From NCBI RefSeq assembly GCF_002002735.1, contig NZ_MUNY01000045.1:224284-288283 (forward strand): DNA of 64,000 nt, written 5' to 3'. Position 1 is the stretch's first letter, and the number at the start of each line of letters is the position of its first letter. Below, one piece after another: positions 1 to 9,119 of this stretch. The notes beneath the pieces are model-generated. The model had not been told where the DNA came from, did no database searches, and was given only the letters and a program-made list of their open reading frames with translations. The position numbers and the translations under genes were made by a program. Source of the stretch: Algoriphagus sp. A40 (GTDB lineage Bacteria; Bacteroidota; Bacteroidia; Cytophagales; Cyclobacteriaceae).

Positions 1-732
1 ATCGGCTTCATTGAAGCAGCAAAAGACTACCGTGTTTGGGTTTTGTTTGTGGTCTATGCGGCTTGTTTTGGGATCGAACTTACTGTGTACGGCACCATGG
101 ACGATTACCTCCAAAACACCTTTGGAATAAATAGAATCACTGCTGGCAACTTGGTCCTATCCTTTGCCTTGATGAATATTTTTGCCAGAACCCTCGGAGG
201 CTGGTTTGGAGACAAATACGGAAAAACAAGCGGGCTCAAAGGAAGAGTCTGGTTTTTGGCTGCCATCATTGTAGCTGAAGGCTTGATGTTGGGCTTGTTT
301 TCAATAACGACGACGTTGGCTCTCGGCATGGTCCTCTTGATTCTATTCAGTCTTACTGTCCAAATGGCCGAAGGAGCTACCTTTTCGGTAGTACCTTTTA
401 TCAATAAAAAAGCAATTGGGTCTATCTCAGGAATAGTTGGTGCCGGAGGTAATTTCGGAGCTTTCCTGACTGCACTTTTCCTTAAATACAAGTCCGCAGG
501 AGCGGAAAAACTGGCTTTCCAGGCAAATGAGCTTTTGGGAGAAGAAGCTGCAAAAGCGGCCCAAGCTGCGGCGGCGGCATCGGCAGTTTCGAGTGGCTAT
601 CTGATCATCGGACTGATGATTGTTGTTTCGGGAATAGCTACCTTAATTATCCGATTCAGCCTGGAAGATGAAAAAATCGCAAAACAAGAATTGGAACAAC
701 TTACACCTGAATTAATTCGGGTTGAAGACTAA
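1..732 (+). CDS. narK: Nitrate/nitrite transporter, NarK-type MFS (5' truncated)
   Basis: The reading frame is open from base 1, so this is the C-terminal 243 residues of a gene that begins outside the window. It holds hydrophobic MFS helices, the cytoplasmic loop motif RTLGGWFGDKYGK and the glycine-rich nitrate-signature-like stretch GIVGAGGNFGAF. In the NarK/NasA family this helix lines the nitrate path. It presumably imports nitrate across the inner membrane for the reductase encoded 95 bp downstream. An Ala-rich stretch near residue 185 lies in a loop before the last helix. A perfect hairpin follows the stop codon. The family call is firm; nitrate rather than nitrite as substrate is inferred from context. 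Confidence 0.85.
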   Translation: MGFIEAAKDYRVWVLFVVYAACFGIELTVYGTMDDYLQNTFGINRITAGNLVLSFALMNIFARTLGGWFGDKYGKTSGLKGRVWFLAAIIVAEGLMLGLFSITTTLALGMVLLILFSLTVQMAEGATFSVVPFINKKAIGSISGIVGAGGNFGAFLTALFLKYKSAGAEKLAFQANELLGEEAAKAAQAAAAASAVSSGYLIIGLMIVVSGIATLIIRFSLEDEKIAKQELEQLTPELIRVED

Positions 733-754
733 ATTGTATTAGAAATTATTGAAA

Positions 755-790
755 AGCACTTTCTCCTAAATGCCAATTGGAGAAAGTGCT
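755..790 (+). terminator. Intergenic hairpin after the transporter
   Basis: AGCACTTTCTCC pairs perfectly with GGAGAAAGTGCT around a 12-nt loop. A-rich sequence precedes it and an AT-rich run follows. It lies between the narK stop and the GTG start of the nitrate reductase. It probably terminates or attenuates transcription between them. The following T run is short, so an RNA-stabilising or attenuating role is also possible. Confidence 0.65.
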
Positions 791-826
791 ATTTAAAATT
801 ACCCTAGCCCGGCCAAATTCTTAAAA

Positions 827-3800
827 GTGAATTCCCAAAAAAAAATAAAAACGACTTGCTCTTATTGCGGAGTTGGCTGCGGAATAGTTGCAGGAATTAA
901 CCCCCAATCCAAAGTAAGTGTGGAAGGTGATCCTGACCATCCGGTCAATGCCGGAATGCTCTGCTCCAAAGGGATGAACCTCCACTACGTAGTCAATGAC
1001 GTTTCAGACCGGATTCTTTATCCAGAAATGCGCTGGAGTCGATCCCATCCCCGGGAGCGGGTAAGCTGGGATGAAGGCTTAGACAGAGCTGCGGCCGTTT
1101 TCAAATCTTTGATCCGGAAATACGGCCCAAACAGCGTTGGATTTTATATTTCCGGCCAATGCCTTACCGAAGAATATTACATCGCCAACAAATTGACCAA
1201 GGGCTTTCTTGGCACCAATAACATCGACACTAATTCCCGGCTTTGCATGAGTTCGGCGGTGGTTGCCTACAAAAAAACCTTTGGTGAGGACGCAGTGCCT
1301 GTTTCCTATGAAGACATCGAGCTCGCAGATGTCTTTTTGATTGCCGGTGCAAATCCTGCCTGGAACCATCCGATTCTTTTTCGAAGACTGGAAAAACACA
1401 AGGAAAAAAATCCCAATGTCAAGGTCATAGTCGTCGATCCCAGAAAAACCGACTCGGCCAATTTTGCGGATATCCACCTTCAGATCATTCCGGGCACAGA
1501 CATTATATTATACAATGCCATCGGAAGAAGGCTGATCGAAATAGGGCTGATCGATGAGAATTTTGTAAAAAACCACACAGAAAACTTTCAAAATTACCGA
1601 AAACAGGTAATGGAGACCTCTTTGAAAGAGGCCGCAGCACTGTGCGGAATCACAGTTGAAGAAATCAAAGAAGTCAGTGATCTGATCGGGAAATCCCAAG
1701 GCTTCATCAGTATGTGGGCTATGGGACTTAATCAAAGTTCCATAGGCACGGATAAAAACTTTTCACTTCTCAATCTTTCCTTGGTCACCGGAAAAGTCGG
1801 CAAACCCGGAAACGGACCCTTTTCACTCACTGGGCAACCCAATGCCATGGGCGGTCGGGAAGTCGGCGGCATGGCCAATCTTCTTGCCGTCCACAAAGAC
1901 CTTCAAAACCCTCAGCATCGACAGGATGTGGCGGATTTCTGGGGCGTGGACCAAATCTCCCCTACTCCCGGATTTACCGCTACGGAGATGTTTGATGCTC
2001 TGGCCAGCGGAGAAATGAAAGCTGTCTGGATCATTTGTACCAATCCGATGGTCAGCCTTCCCAATCTCGGGAATGTGGAAAAGGCTTTTGCAAATGCCAA
2101 GTTTGTAGTGGTCCAGGACATTTCTCACCGCTCAGATACGGTAGCTTATGCAGATTTGGTTTTGCCAGCAGCAGGATGGTTGGAAAAAGAAGGAACCATG
2201 ACCAATTCAGAGCGCCGGATTTCCTATTTGGCCAAAGGAATCAATCCTCCCGGTGAAGCGCGACCCGATGTAGAAATCCTCTGTGATTTCGCCAAACGAA
2301 TGGGTTTCAGAGGATTCAACTTTACCAATGCAGAGGAAATCTATGAGGAATATTGTGCCATGACCAAAGGCACCAACATTGACATTTCCTATCTCAATTA
2401 CGACCGCCTGAAAAACGAAGGAAGCATCCAATGGCCTGTGCCTGATTACCGTCATCCCGGGACGCCCCGACTTTTCTCGGACAAAAAATTCTTTACTCCG
2501 AGCCAAAAGGCAATCTTCAACATTCCTGCCCAGATCGAGAATACATCTGAAAAAATCAGTCCCCAATATCCGTTTATTCTAACCACCGGGCGGATCAGGG
2601 ACCAATGGCACACCATGACCAAAACCGGAAAAGTGGCCCGATTACGGACTCACTATTCTCACCCGGTATTGGAAATCAGTCAGCTTGATGGCTACATCTA
2701 CAAGATCAAAGACGGAGATGTGGTCGAAGTAAAAAGCAAAAACGGAGTGGTCCGGGTCAGGGCTAAACTCTCCAAATCCATCCGAAATGGCGTGGTCTTT
2801 CTACCCATGCATTGGGGCAAACAATTGGAAAACGACCTCAACAGGGCCAATAACCTGACCTTCACCCGGGTGGATCCCCAATCCAAAGAACCGGACTTCA
2901 AATACACGACCGTCTCAGTCACCAAATATCAAAAGCCAAAAGAAAAGATCTTGGTTATCGGGGCTGGTGCAGCCGCATTCCGGTTTATTCAAAATTATCG
3001 GGAGCACAATGACTCGGATTCGATCCATGTCTTCTCCAAAGAGCCCCACCCCTTTTACAACCGGGTTTTGTTGCCGGAATATGTAACCGAAGAACTCACC
3101 TGGGAGCAACTTCAGAAAATCAAAGAAGCCGGACTCAGCAAGCTTAAAATCAGCCTGCATACGAGTTTGTCTATTGAAAAAATTGACCCCGAAAACCAAA
3201 AAGTCTGGGACAGCAAGGGGCAAGAGCATTCTTACGACAAATTGATTCTGGCCACGGGTAGCAGGGCTTTTGTCCCAAAAGATGCCCAACTAGACCTGCC
3301 CGGTCGCTTCACCATGCGTAGCAGAGAGGATGCCGACAAATTCAAAAACTATCTGGATTCGACCCAATTACCGGCAGAGGTTCAGCATGTGGTGATCGTC
3401 GGTGGTGGTTTATTGGGACTGGAACTGGCCGCTGCGCTGCAGCACACGAATGTGAAAGTCACCATTGTCCAGCGGGCTTCCCGACTGATGGAGCGACAAT
3501 TGGATCTGGTTTCGAGCAAATTGCTTTCACTGGATGTCCAGGAGCGTGGAATCCACATTTATTTCGACAACGAGGTCAGTACGGTATTTGACGATCAGTC
3601 TTCCAAAAACCTGAACATCACACTGAAAAGCGGAAAAATCATCCAGGCCAATGCCATTGTTTATGCGATAGGTACTCAGCCGAATATCAAAATCGCGAGG
3701 GAAAACGGCATCGTTTGCAGTCGCGGAATCAAGGTAAACAAGCACCTTCAAACCAATTTCCCCAACATTTTCGCCATCGGAGAAATCGCCGAATTTGAAA

Positions 3801-4351
3801 ACCAGCTTTTTGGCATTACCTCCGCCGCAGAAGAACAGGCAGCTATTTTATCCAATTTCATTTTGGGAGATATCAGCAGCACTTACAGCGGTTCGGTACT
3901 AATGAACATCCTGAAATTCAAAGACCTGGAACTTTGCAGTATCGGCGATATTATCATTCCCGAAAATGAAGAAGGATATGAGGAAATCGTATTCACAGAC
4001 CTGAGCAGAAGGTATTACAAGAAGTGCATCGTCAAGGATGACCTGTTGATCGGGGCGGTTTTGATGGGAGACAAAAGTGAATTCGCAGAGTTCAAAAGCC
4101 TGATTGAAAACAAGATTGAGCTTTCTGAAAAGCGAAAATCCCTCTTGATGGGATCTTCGGAAACCCGGTCAATAATCGGCAAATTGGTCTGTAGCTGTAG
4201 CCGGGTTGGTGAAGGGAATATTCAGGAAGCGATCGCCGGAGGTTGCACCGAATTCTCAGCCCTTTGTACCCAGACAGGTGCAGGATTGGGTTGCGGAAGT
4301 TGCAAAACGGAGGTACGGGAGATTTTAAACCAAGCAAAAGTAAAGGTATGA
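827..4351 (+). CDS. nasA: Assimilatory nitrate reductase fused to FAD/NAD(P)H reductase and BFD-like [2Fe-2S] domain
   Basis: A 1174-residue fusion. Residues 1-700 are a molybdopterin oxidoreductase with a [4Fe-4S] motif at Cys11, Cys14, Cys18 and Cys46, a bis-MGD enzyme core and a C-terminal dinucleotide-binding domain. Residues 705-1080 form a pyridine-nucleotide:disulfide oxidoreductase like the N-terminus of NirB, with VIGAGAA for FAD and IVGGGLLGLEL for NAD(P)H. Residues 1118-1168 are a BFD-like [2Fe-2S] domain with CSC and CGSC pairs. The whole chain could carry electrons from NAD(P)H to nitrate in the cytoplasm. The start is GTG with no Shine-Dalgarno. The stop overlaps the next gene by ATGA, so the two are probably translationally coupled. 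Function is assigned from domain order and context. Confidence 0.88.
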   Translation: MNSQKKIKTTCSYCGVGCGIVAGINPQSKVSVEGDPDHPVNAGMLCSKGMNLHYVVNDVSDRILYPEMRWSRSHPRERVSWDEGLDRAAAVFKSLIRKYGPNSVGFYISGQCLTEEYYIANKLTKGFLGTNNIDTNSRLCMSSAVVAYKKTFGEDAVPVSYEDIELADVFLIAGANPAWNHPILFRRLEKHKEKNPNVKVIVVDPRKTDSANFADIHLQIIPGTDIILYNAIGRRLIEIGLIDENFVKNHTENFQNYRKQVMETSLKEAAALCGITVEEIKEVSDLIGKSQGFISMWAMGLNQSSIGTDKNFSLLNLSLVTGKVGKPGNGPFSLTGQPNAMGGREVGGMANLLAVHKDLQNPQHRQDVADFWGVDQISPTPGFTATEMFDALASGEMKAVWIICTNPMVSLPNLGNVEKAFANAKFVVVQDISHRSDTVAYADLVLPAAGWLEKEGTMTNSERRISYLAKGINPPGEARPDVEILCDFAKRMGFRGFNFTNAEEIYEEYCAMTKGTNIDISYLNYDRLKNEGSIQWPVPDYRHPGTPRLFSDKKFFTPSQKAIFNIPAQIENTSEKISPQYPFILTTGRIRDQWHTMTKTGKVARLRTHYSHPVLEISQLDGYIYKIKDGDVVEVKSKNGVVRVRAKLSKSIRNGVVFLPMHWGKQLENDLNRANNLTFTRVDPQSKEPDFKYTTVSVTKYQKPKEKILVIGAGAAAFRFIQNYREHNDSDSIHVFSKEPHPFYNRVLLPEYVTEELTWEQLQKIKEAGLSKLKISLHTSLSIEKIDPENQKVWDSKGQEHSYDKLILATGSRAFVPKDAQLDLPGRFTMRSREDADKFKNYLDSTQLPAEVQHVVIVGGGLLGLELAAALQHTNVKVTIVQRASRLMERQLDLVSSKLLSLDVQERGIHIYFDNEVSTVFDDQSSKNLNITLKSGKIIQANAIVYAIGTQPNIKIARENGIVCSRGIKVNKHLQTNFPNIFAIGEIAEFENQLFGITSAAEEQAAILSNFILGDISSTYSGSVLMNILKFKDLELCSIGDIIIPENEEGYEEIVFTDLSRRYYKKCIVKDDLLIGAVLMGDKSEFAEFKSLIENKIELSEKRKSLLMGSSETRSIIGKLVCSCSRVGEGNIQEAIAGGCTEFSALCTQTGAGLGCGSCKTEVREILNQAKVKV

Positions 4352-5790
4352 AGCAGACCTTCTCCAGAGTAGTCGTCAAAGGTGGAGTGCTTTCTCCGGC
4401 CGAGCTCAAGCAGATTTTGGAAATTGCTGAAGGTGCGGGTTTGGATACCATTTCATTCGGCTCCCGTCAGGATATTTTGTTTATCAAAGAAGACGGAGCA
4501 TTTTCGATAGATCCACAATACAAATTTCAGATCATTTCTCCTGATCAAGAAGGTGCCGAAAACATCGTTTCTTCCTATGTTTCCTCGGACATTTTCCCAA
4601 ATACGCCTTGGCTGACTGGTGACCGGTACCTCTATATTTTAGAGCAATTCCGGATGCAATCCGAGCTTAAAATCAACATTACTGATCCCCGGCAGCGCCT
4701 TGTCCCATTGTTCACCGGACATTTGAATTTCATCGCTTCAGAGCATGAGGACTATTGGTATTTATTCGTCAGGCTTCCGGAATGGGAATCCAACCAAATG
4801 TTTCCTGCCTTAGTTTACAGTTGGGATTTGGCAAAAGTCGCTGTGGCGATCGAGGATATTTTGCAAGAAGAACCCGAGACAGTTGACTTTCTCTTCGACT
4901 TGGTCAATGATGCAGTTGACCTCAACAACCGGACGGTCGACAAACCGTTGGAGGTTCCCTTTTATCCTTTCCCCTACTATGAAGGAATCAATCGCGTCGG
5001 ATCAGACAGCTATTGGATGGGATTGTATTGGAGAAACAACAGATACTACACGGATTTTCTCAAAGCACTCTGCGACCTTTGCTCTGATTGTAGGATCGGA
5101 AAAATTTCGATCACCCCATGGAAATCATTGATTATTAAAGGAATTGCGGAATCATACAAACTGGAATTTGAAAAACTTTTGGGGAAATACGGAATCAATG
5201 TCCGACACTCTATGCTTGAGCTCAATTGGCACTTGCCTGTCAATAACAAATCTGCCATCAAGCTGAAAAAGTACTTGGTCTCCTATTTTGACAAGCATGA
5301 CATCAGTACCTATGGATTGACTTTTGGGATCACAGATTACACCCGAAAAGCCTATTATTTTACTTCAATCATCATCGAAAAAAATGAGCCTCCCATGAAA
5401 TTGGAAGGCTTAAAAATCCGGAGCACATACAATCTTCTTCATGCCAAGAACTTTGACCCAAACACTCAGGAATACTTGGTTTATGTGCAGGAAGTGGACA
5501 AAACCGACTTGCCTGAATTACTCATTGAATTGAGTAAAATCTATTTTGAGCAGTTGGGGAATGAAAAAACGCTGCCTGAAAAACCTGTCAAGGCCAAAGA
5601 ATTGGTCAGCAAAGAAGCCTATCAATGCCGGGAATGCCTGACCGTTTACGACTCCAACTATGGAGATTTGACTCAGGGGATTCCTGCCGAAACACCTTTT
5701 GAGAACTTGCCTGAAAACTATCACTGCCCACTTTGCGAAGCACCCAAATCCAGTTTCGCGAAAAAGAAATTCGTTAAGCAGGCGGAATGA
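4348..5790 (+). CDS. Nitrite-reductase-like scaffold with C-terminal rubredoxin domain
   Basis: A 480-residue protein starting at the ATG inside the ATGA overlap; an upstream in-frame start at 4243 would sit deep in the previous gene. Residues 5-45 and about 235-265 each resemble the ferredoxin-like half-domain of nitrite/sulfite reductases (for example KISITPWKSLIIKGI). The cysteines that bind siroheme and [4Fe-4S] are not visible, so it is unlikely to reduce nitrite. Residues 424-470 are a rubredoxin domain with YQCREC and HCPLCEAP, which should bind one iron. Coupling to nasA suggests it transfers electrons to, or assembles with, the nitrate reductase. The exact role is unknown. Confidence 0.75.
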   Translation: MKQTFSRVVVKGGVLSPAELKQILEIAEGAGLDTISFGSRQDILFIKEDGAFSIDPQYKFQIISPDQEGAENIVSSYVSSDIFPNTPWLTGDRYLYILEQFRMQSELKINITDPRQRLVPLFTGHLNFIASEHEDYWYLFVRLPEWESNQMFPALVYSWDLAKVAVAIEDILQEEPETVDFLFDLVNDAVDLNNRTVDKPLEVPFYPFPYYEGINRVGSDSYWMGLYWRNNRYYTDFLKALCDLCSDCRIGKISITPWKSLIIKGIAESYKLEFEKLLGKYGINVRHSMLELNWHLPVNNKSAIKLKKYLVSYFDKHDISTYGLTFGITDYTRKAYYFTSIIIEKNEPPMKLEGLKIRSTYNLLHAKNFDPNTQEYLVYVQEVDKTDLPELLIELSKIYFEQLGNEKTLPEKPVKAKELVSKEAYQCRECLTVYDSNYGDLTQGIPAETPFENLPENYHCPLCEAPKSSFAKKKFVKQAE

Positions 5791-5898
5791 AACTGGGATT
5801 TCATTTAATGGCATAAAATTGATTTTTTAAACTTCATTTCGATCTCCATTCACAAGGGCTTTTTTTTTCAAAAAGACAATCGAGGGAAAGGAAAAGAA

Positions 5899-5918
5899 CC
5901 CTTCGACTCCGCTCAGGG
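5899..5918. repeat. Dispersed intergenic repeat, CTTCGACTCCGCTCAGG type
   Basis: The 20-bp segment begins CCCTTCGACT and ends CCGCTCAGGG, so its ends are complementary. Short repeats of this look are scattered through intergenic DNA of many Bacteroidota; related TTCGACAGGCTCA segments occur near 63130-63200. It sits in the 224-bp gap before the porin. No function is assigned. Confidence 0.6.
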
Positions 5919-5940
5919 TGGCATCAGCAAAGTAAAATAA

Positions 5941-5990
5941 TACGTATTTTTTAAGTATTTATTTTGATAAAATAAGTATTTATACGTATT
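5941..5990 (+). promoter_or_regulatory. Putative operator upstream of the porin, shared with moeA
   Basis: AAAATAAGTATTTATACGTA at 5969-5988 matches 18 of 20 bases of the sequence at 10932-10951 read on the moeA strand, in the same orientation to its gene. The core fits a palindrome TAMGTAT-NN-ATACKTA, as expected for a dimeric regulator. A second half-site cluster (TACGTATT, AAGTATTT) lies at 5941-5960. The site ends 26 bp before the porin ATG. It is likely a common control site for nitrate and molybdenum-cofactor genes; the regulator is unknown. Confidence 0.6.
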
Positions 5991-6014
5991 TTTAATTAAC
6001 CTATTCTACCTGTT

Positions 6015-7292
6015 ATGAAAAAGATCCTCTACACAATCGTACTTGGTATTTTGCTAATTGCCAAGGCTCAAGCACAATCCATTTCACTTGACGCGGACAT
6101 CAGACCCAGATTCGAATACCGACACGGGTTTGGAAATTTACTTCCGGAAGGCGGCGATCCGGCTGCATTTGTCACGCAGCGGTCCAGGCTCAATTTTGCC
6201 TATCAAGACACTAAGTTGAAGTTTTATTTCAGCGTCCAGGATGTCAGCACTTGGGGTGATACCCAGCAACTTTCCATCAGCGACGGAAACAACTCCTTCT
6301 CTCTTTTCCAGGCTTGGCTGAGCTATTCGTTTACAGAAGCTTGGTCCATGAAACTGGGCCGACAGACACTTTCCTACGACGATCAGCGGATGCTCGGGGA
6401 AGTTGATTGGGTGATGCAGGGCAGATTTCATGATGCCGCCATGCTGACTTATTCTAAAAATGGCTTTAAAACCGATCTAGCCTTTGCTTTCAATCAGGAA
6501 AGTCAGAAAACCGAAGGCTCGGGTTATGGAATCAACGGCATGTATTCCTACAAGGTGATGCAGATGCTCCATGCCAAAAAGTCCTGGGAAAAGGGATCAA
6601 TCAGCTTTCTTTTCATGAATAACGGCTTCCAAAAATTCACGGAAGAAACTACTCCAAGACCCGATGGAGTCTATTACCGACAGACTACCGGAACCTATTT
6701 CACCTTTCCCCTCTCCAAAGTTACTTTAACAGGTTCGGCATACTTGCAGACAGGAAAATCAACACCCACCACCGATCTCACCGCTTACCAATACATGCTC
6801 GAAGCCAAATACAAACCCGGAAAAGTGGCCTTTGTCCTAGGTTATGAGGCATTGAGTGGTTCTGATCAAATTGCAGAATCCAAGTCCAATTCGTTTTTTC
6901 CGCTGTATGGAACCAACCACAAGTTCAACGGCTTCATGGATCTATTCTATGTTGGAAATCACGCGAACAATGTCGGCTTGAATGACCTGTATGCGAATAT
7001 CCTGCTCCCTACAGGCAAAAATTCAAGCCTGGCAGCTTATGGCCATTTCTTTTCAGCCAATGCAGAATTGAAGGATAATCAAAGCGGCTACCTGGGATCT
7101 GAACTGGATTTGGTTTATTCCAAAACCATCGCAAAAAAAGTCAAACTGAACGCCGGATATTCCCAGTTTTTTGAGACCGAAAGTATGGTGGACATCAAAG
7201 GTGGAATCCAGCCGGCCAAGACTCAAAACTGGGGTTGGGTGCAATTGATCGTTACTCCAAACTTGTTTAAGCATTCTTGGAAGGAGGAGTAG
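6015..7292 (+). CDS. Outer-membrane beta-barrel, alginate-export-type porin
   Basis: A 425-residue protein with a Sec signal peptide (MKKILYTIVLGILLIAKAQA) and alternating amphipathic strands ending in a hydrophobic/aromatic segment. The opening (LDADIRPRFEYRHGFG, then QRSRLNF) is typical of the alginate_exp-like porin superfamily that is common in Bacteroidota. Its position next to nitrate reductase, and the upstream motif shared with moeA, suggest that it admits nitrate or another anion across the outer membrane. That substrate is an inference; alginate is unlikely from context. It faces the moaC/moaB gene convergently. Confidence 0.75.
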   Translation: MKKILYTIVLGILLIAKAQAQSISLDADIRPRFEYRHGFGNLLPEGGDPAAFVTQRSRLNFAYQDTKLKFYFSVQDVSTWGDTQQLSISDGNNSFSLFQAWLSYSFTEAWSMKLGRQTLSYDDQRMLGEVDWVMQGRFHDAAMLTYSKNGFKTDLAFAFNQESQKTEGSGYGINGMYSYKVMQMLHAKKSWEKGSISFLFMNNGFQKFTEETTPRPDGVYYRQTTGTYFTFPLSKVTLTGSAYLQTGKSTPTTDLTAYQYMLEAKYKPGKVAFVLGYEALSGSDQIAESKSNSFFPLYGTNHKFNGFMDLFYVGNHANNVGLNDLYANILLPTGKNSSLAAYGHFFSANAELKDNQSGYLGSELDLVYSKTIAKKVKLNAGYSQFFETESMVDIKGGIQPAKTQNWGWVQLIVTPNLFKHSWKEE

Positions 7293-7385
7293 AATGTCGG
7301 GAAGAATGGAAGTCGGAAGTTTGGATGTAAGTAGGGATTACCTTGGGGATGACTGTTTTTCCGGGAATTGACCCGCACTTCACTT

Positions 7386-8273
7386 TCAAAGAGTATGAAG
7401 TATATGAGGGAAAATAGCCTCCATTGACTCCATGGCACCTCGGGTAGATCCCGGCAAAGCCAACACCATGCAATCCCCAATCGTTCCCGCCAAACTTCTG
7501 GAAAACATCGCATGTGGAGTTCGGCTCTGTCCGTAGCTGCGAATCGCTTCTTCTATTCCGGGAATCCTTTTTTCAAGTAAGGATTCTAAAGCCTCCGGAG
7601 TCACATCCGTTGAAGACAAGCCAGTTCCACCGCTAAAAATCACCAATTGATTTTCGGAGGAAAGCCTTGTAGCCAAGGCTCTGATCTCTTCCAAACTATC
7701 AGGAATGAGAATGTAGGAGGTGATCTGGATTGGTTGAAAGCGAAGCTTTTTCAGGATCGCCTGTCCGGCAGAATCCGCTTTGATTCCGTTTGCAACTGCA
7801 TTGGAACAAACAACGACTGCAGTTTTTATCGGTTCCTGGATTTGGTTCTCTTCTTTGGGCTTTCCTGTTTTTTCCTCGATTTTTATTTGGTCAATGGAGA
7901 TTCCTTTATCAATTGGCTTGAGCATGTCATAGATTGTCAATGCAACAATCGAAGCTCCGTGCATGGCTTCCATCTCCAAATCGGACTTACAGACTGATTT
8001 GACTTTTACCGAAATGCGGATCTCCAAATCTTGAATCTCATATTCGATTCCAGTGAATTCAATCGGCTGGGGGTGGGAATTGGGAAGATTGAGAGCGGTG
8101 TTTTTCACACCAAAAAGTCCGGCGACTTTGGCCATTTCGAGGACATTCCCCTTCGGAACCCGGTTTTCGATCACTGCCAAAATCGTCTCTGGTTGACTGA
8201 CCCGTACCACAGCTTTTGCAGTGGCCTCACGAAGTTGGGTAATGTTTGCTGAGATATCCTCCATTAATTCCAA
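7386..8273 (-). CDS. moaC: Bifunctional molybdenum cofactor protein MoaC-MoaB/MogA fusion
   Basis: A 295-residue two-domain protein. Residues 5-145 match MoaC (cyclic pyranopterin monophosphate synthase): KGNVLEMAKVAG, a NSHP segment at the position of the usual CHP, EMEAMHGASIVALTIYDMLK with the conserved Asp and Lys, then the EEKTGK tail. Residues 150-295 match MoaB/MogA (molybdopterin adenylylation): SGGTGLSSTDVTPEAL and GDCMVLALPGSTRGAMES. It would act at both an early and a late step of cofactor synthesis. It is the last gene of the moeA-mobA-cobA-moaC/B operon, 33 bp after cobA. Met1 or Met4 could be the start. Confidence 0.9.
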   Translation of the reverse strand: MELMEDISANITQLREATAKAVVRVSQPETILAVIENRVPKGNVLEMAKVAGLFGVKNTALNLPNSHPQPIEFTGIEYEIQDLEIRISVKVKSVCKSDLEMEAMHGASIVALTIYDMLKPIDKGISIDQIKIEEKTGKPKEENQIQEPIKTAVVVCSNAVANGIKADSAGQAILKKLRFQPIQITSYILIPDSLEEIRALATRLSSENQLVIFSGGTGLSSTDVTPEALESLLEKRIPGIEEAIRSYGQSRTPHAMFSRSLAGTIGDCMVLALPGSTRGAMESMEAIFPHILHTL

Positions 8274-8306
8274 TCAAAACCTTGCGCCCTTCAACTTTTC
8301 AGATTA

Positions 8307-9119
8307 TCAAAAAGGAAAGGCTCCCAAATTTTGGAAGATAAACTCATCCTCGAAAACATAATTCTCAGAAGAAATGGCTTTGACTTTGGCCAGGTTTACC
8401 ACCTCACCGATTACCAAAACTGCCGGTCCTTTGATCGCCTCCTTTTTTGAAAGCTTGACAATCGACTTGATGGTGCCGACCACTTCTCTTTGATTGGTTC
8501 GTGTGCCGTTTTGAATAATGGCAACCGGAATATTGCATTTGTCCAAGTCTTTATAAATCCGGGTGATTTCTTCGAGTTTTGACAATCCCATCAAAATCAC
8601 GACAGAGGCAGAGGACTGTGCTGCCAAGGCAACATCTGAGGATAATTCGTGTGAGCTGGTCGTACCCGTAATTACCCAGAAACTTTCTGAAATACCTCTG
8701 AAAGTAACCGGAATCCCCACCGAAGCCGGCACAGCAATACAGGATGAAATCCCTGGAATGACGGTCGTTTCAATCCCGTTTTTATTGGCAAATTCCTCCT
8801 CTTCTTTTCCCCTTCCAAACACAAATGGATCGCCGCCTTTGAGCCGAACCACTGATCCAAATTCATGGGCATATGTTACGATCAATTGGTTGATTTCATC
8901 CTGGGAAAAAGAATGAGCCCCCTTGCGCTTTCCGACGGAAATTTTTACAGCATTTTCCGCCAAATCCAGAATATCCTCATTGACCAAGGCATCGTAAAGT
9001 ACTACTTCCGCTTTTTGAAGGGCTTTTACTGCTTTCAAAGTCAGCAGTTCCGGATCTCCGGGACCGGCACCGATCAGGGTAAGATGAGGGGTGTTTTTTG
9101 GAGAATTTTTCATGGTCAA
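8307..9119 (-). CDS. cobA: Uroporphyrinogen-III C-methyltransferase (siroheme synthesis)
   Basis: A 270-residue SUMT protein with the family hallmarks LIGAGPGDPELLTLKA, VVLYDALV, VVRLKGGDPFVFGRG, VIPGISS and the late IQNGTRTNQREVVGT motif. It methylates uroporphyrinogen III with SAM to give precorrin-2, the precursor of siroheme in nitrite and sulfite reductases. Being in a molybdenum-cofactor operon, it probably serves a siroheme nitrite reductase, which is not in this window and may lie upstream of base 1. It overlaps the end of mobA by 4 bp. MTM and M3 are alternative starts. Confidence 0.92.
   Translation of the reverse strand: MTMKNSPKNTPHLTLIGAGPGDPELLTLKAVKALQKAEVVLYDALVNEDILDLAENAVKISVGKRKGAHSFSQDEINQLIVTYAHEFGSVVRLKGGDPFVFGRGKEEEEFANKNGIETTVIPGISSCIAVPASVGIPVTFRGISESFWVITGTTSSHELSSDVALAAQSSASVVILMGLSKLEEITRIYKDLDKCNIPVAIIQNGTRTNQREVVGTIKSIVKLSKKEAIKGPAVLVIGEVVNLAKVKAISSENYVFEDEFIFQNLGAFPF

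Noticed and set aside
105..491. Long - strand ORFs opposite to major genes, for example here and at 23496-24266, 28929-29552 and 36356-36943
   Set aside because: They lie antisense to well-supported genes, have no domains and reflect codon bias of the sense strand.
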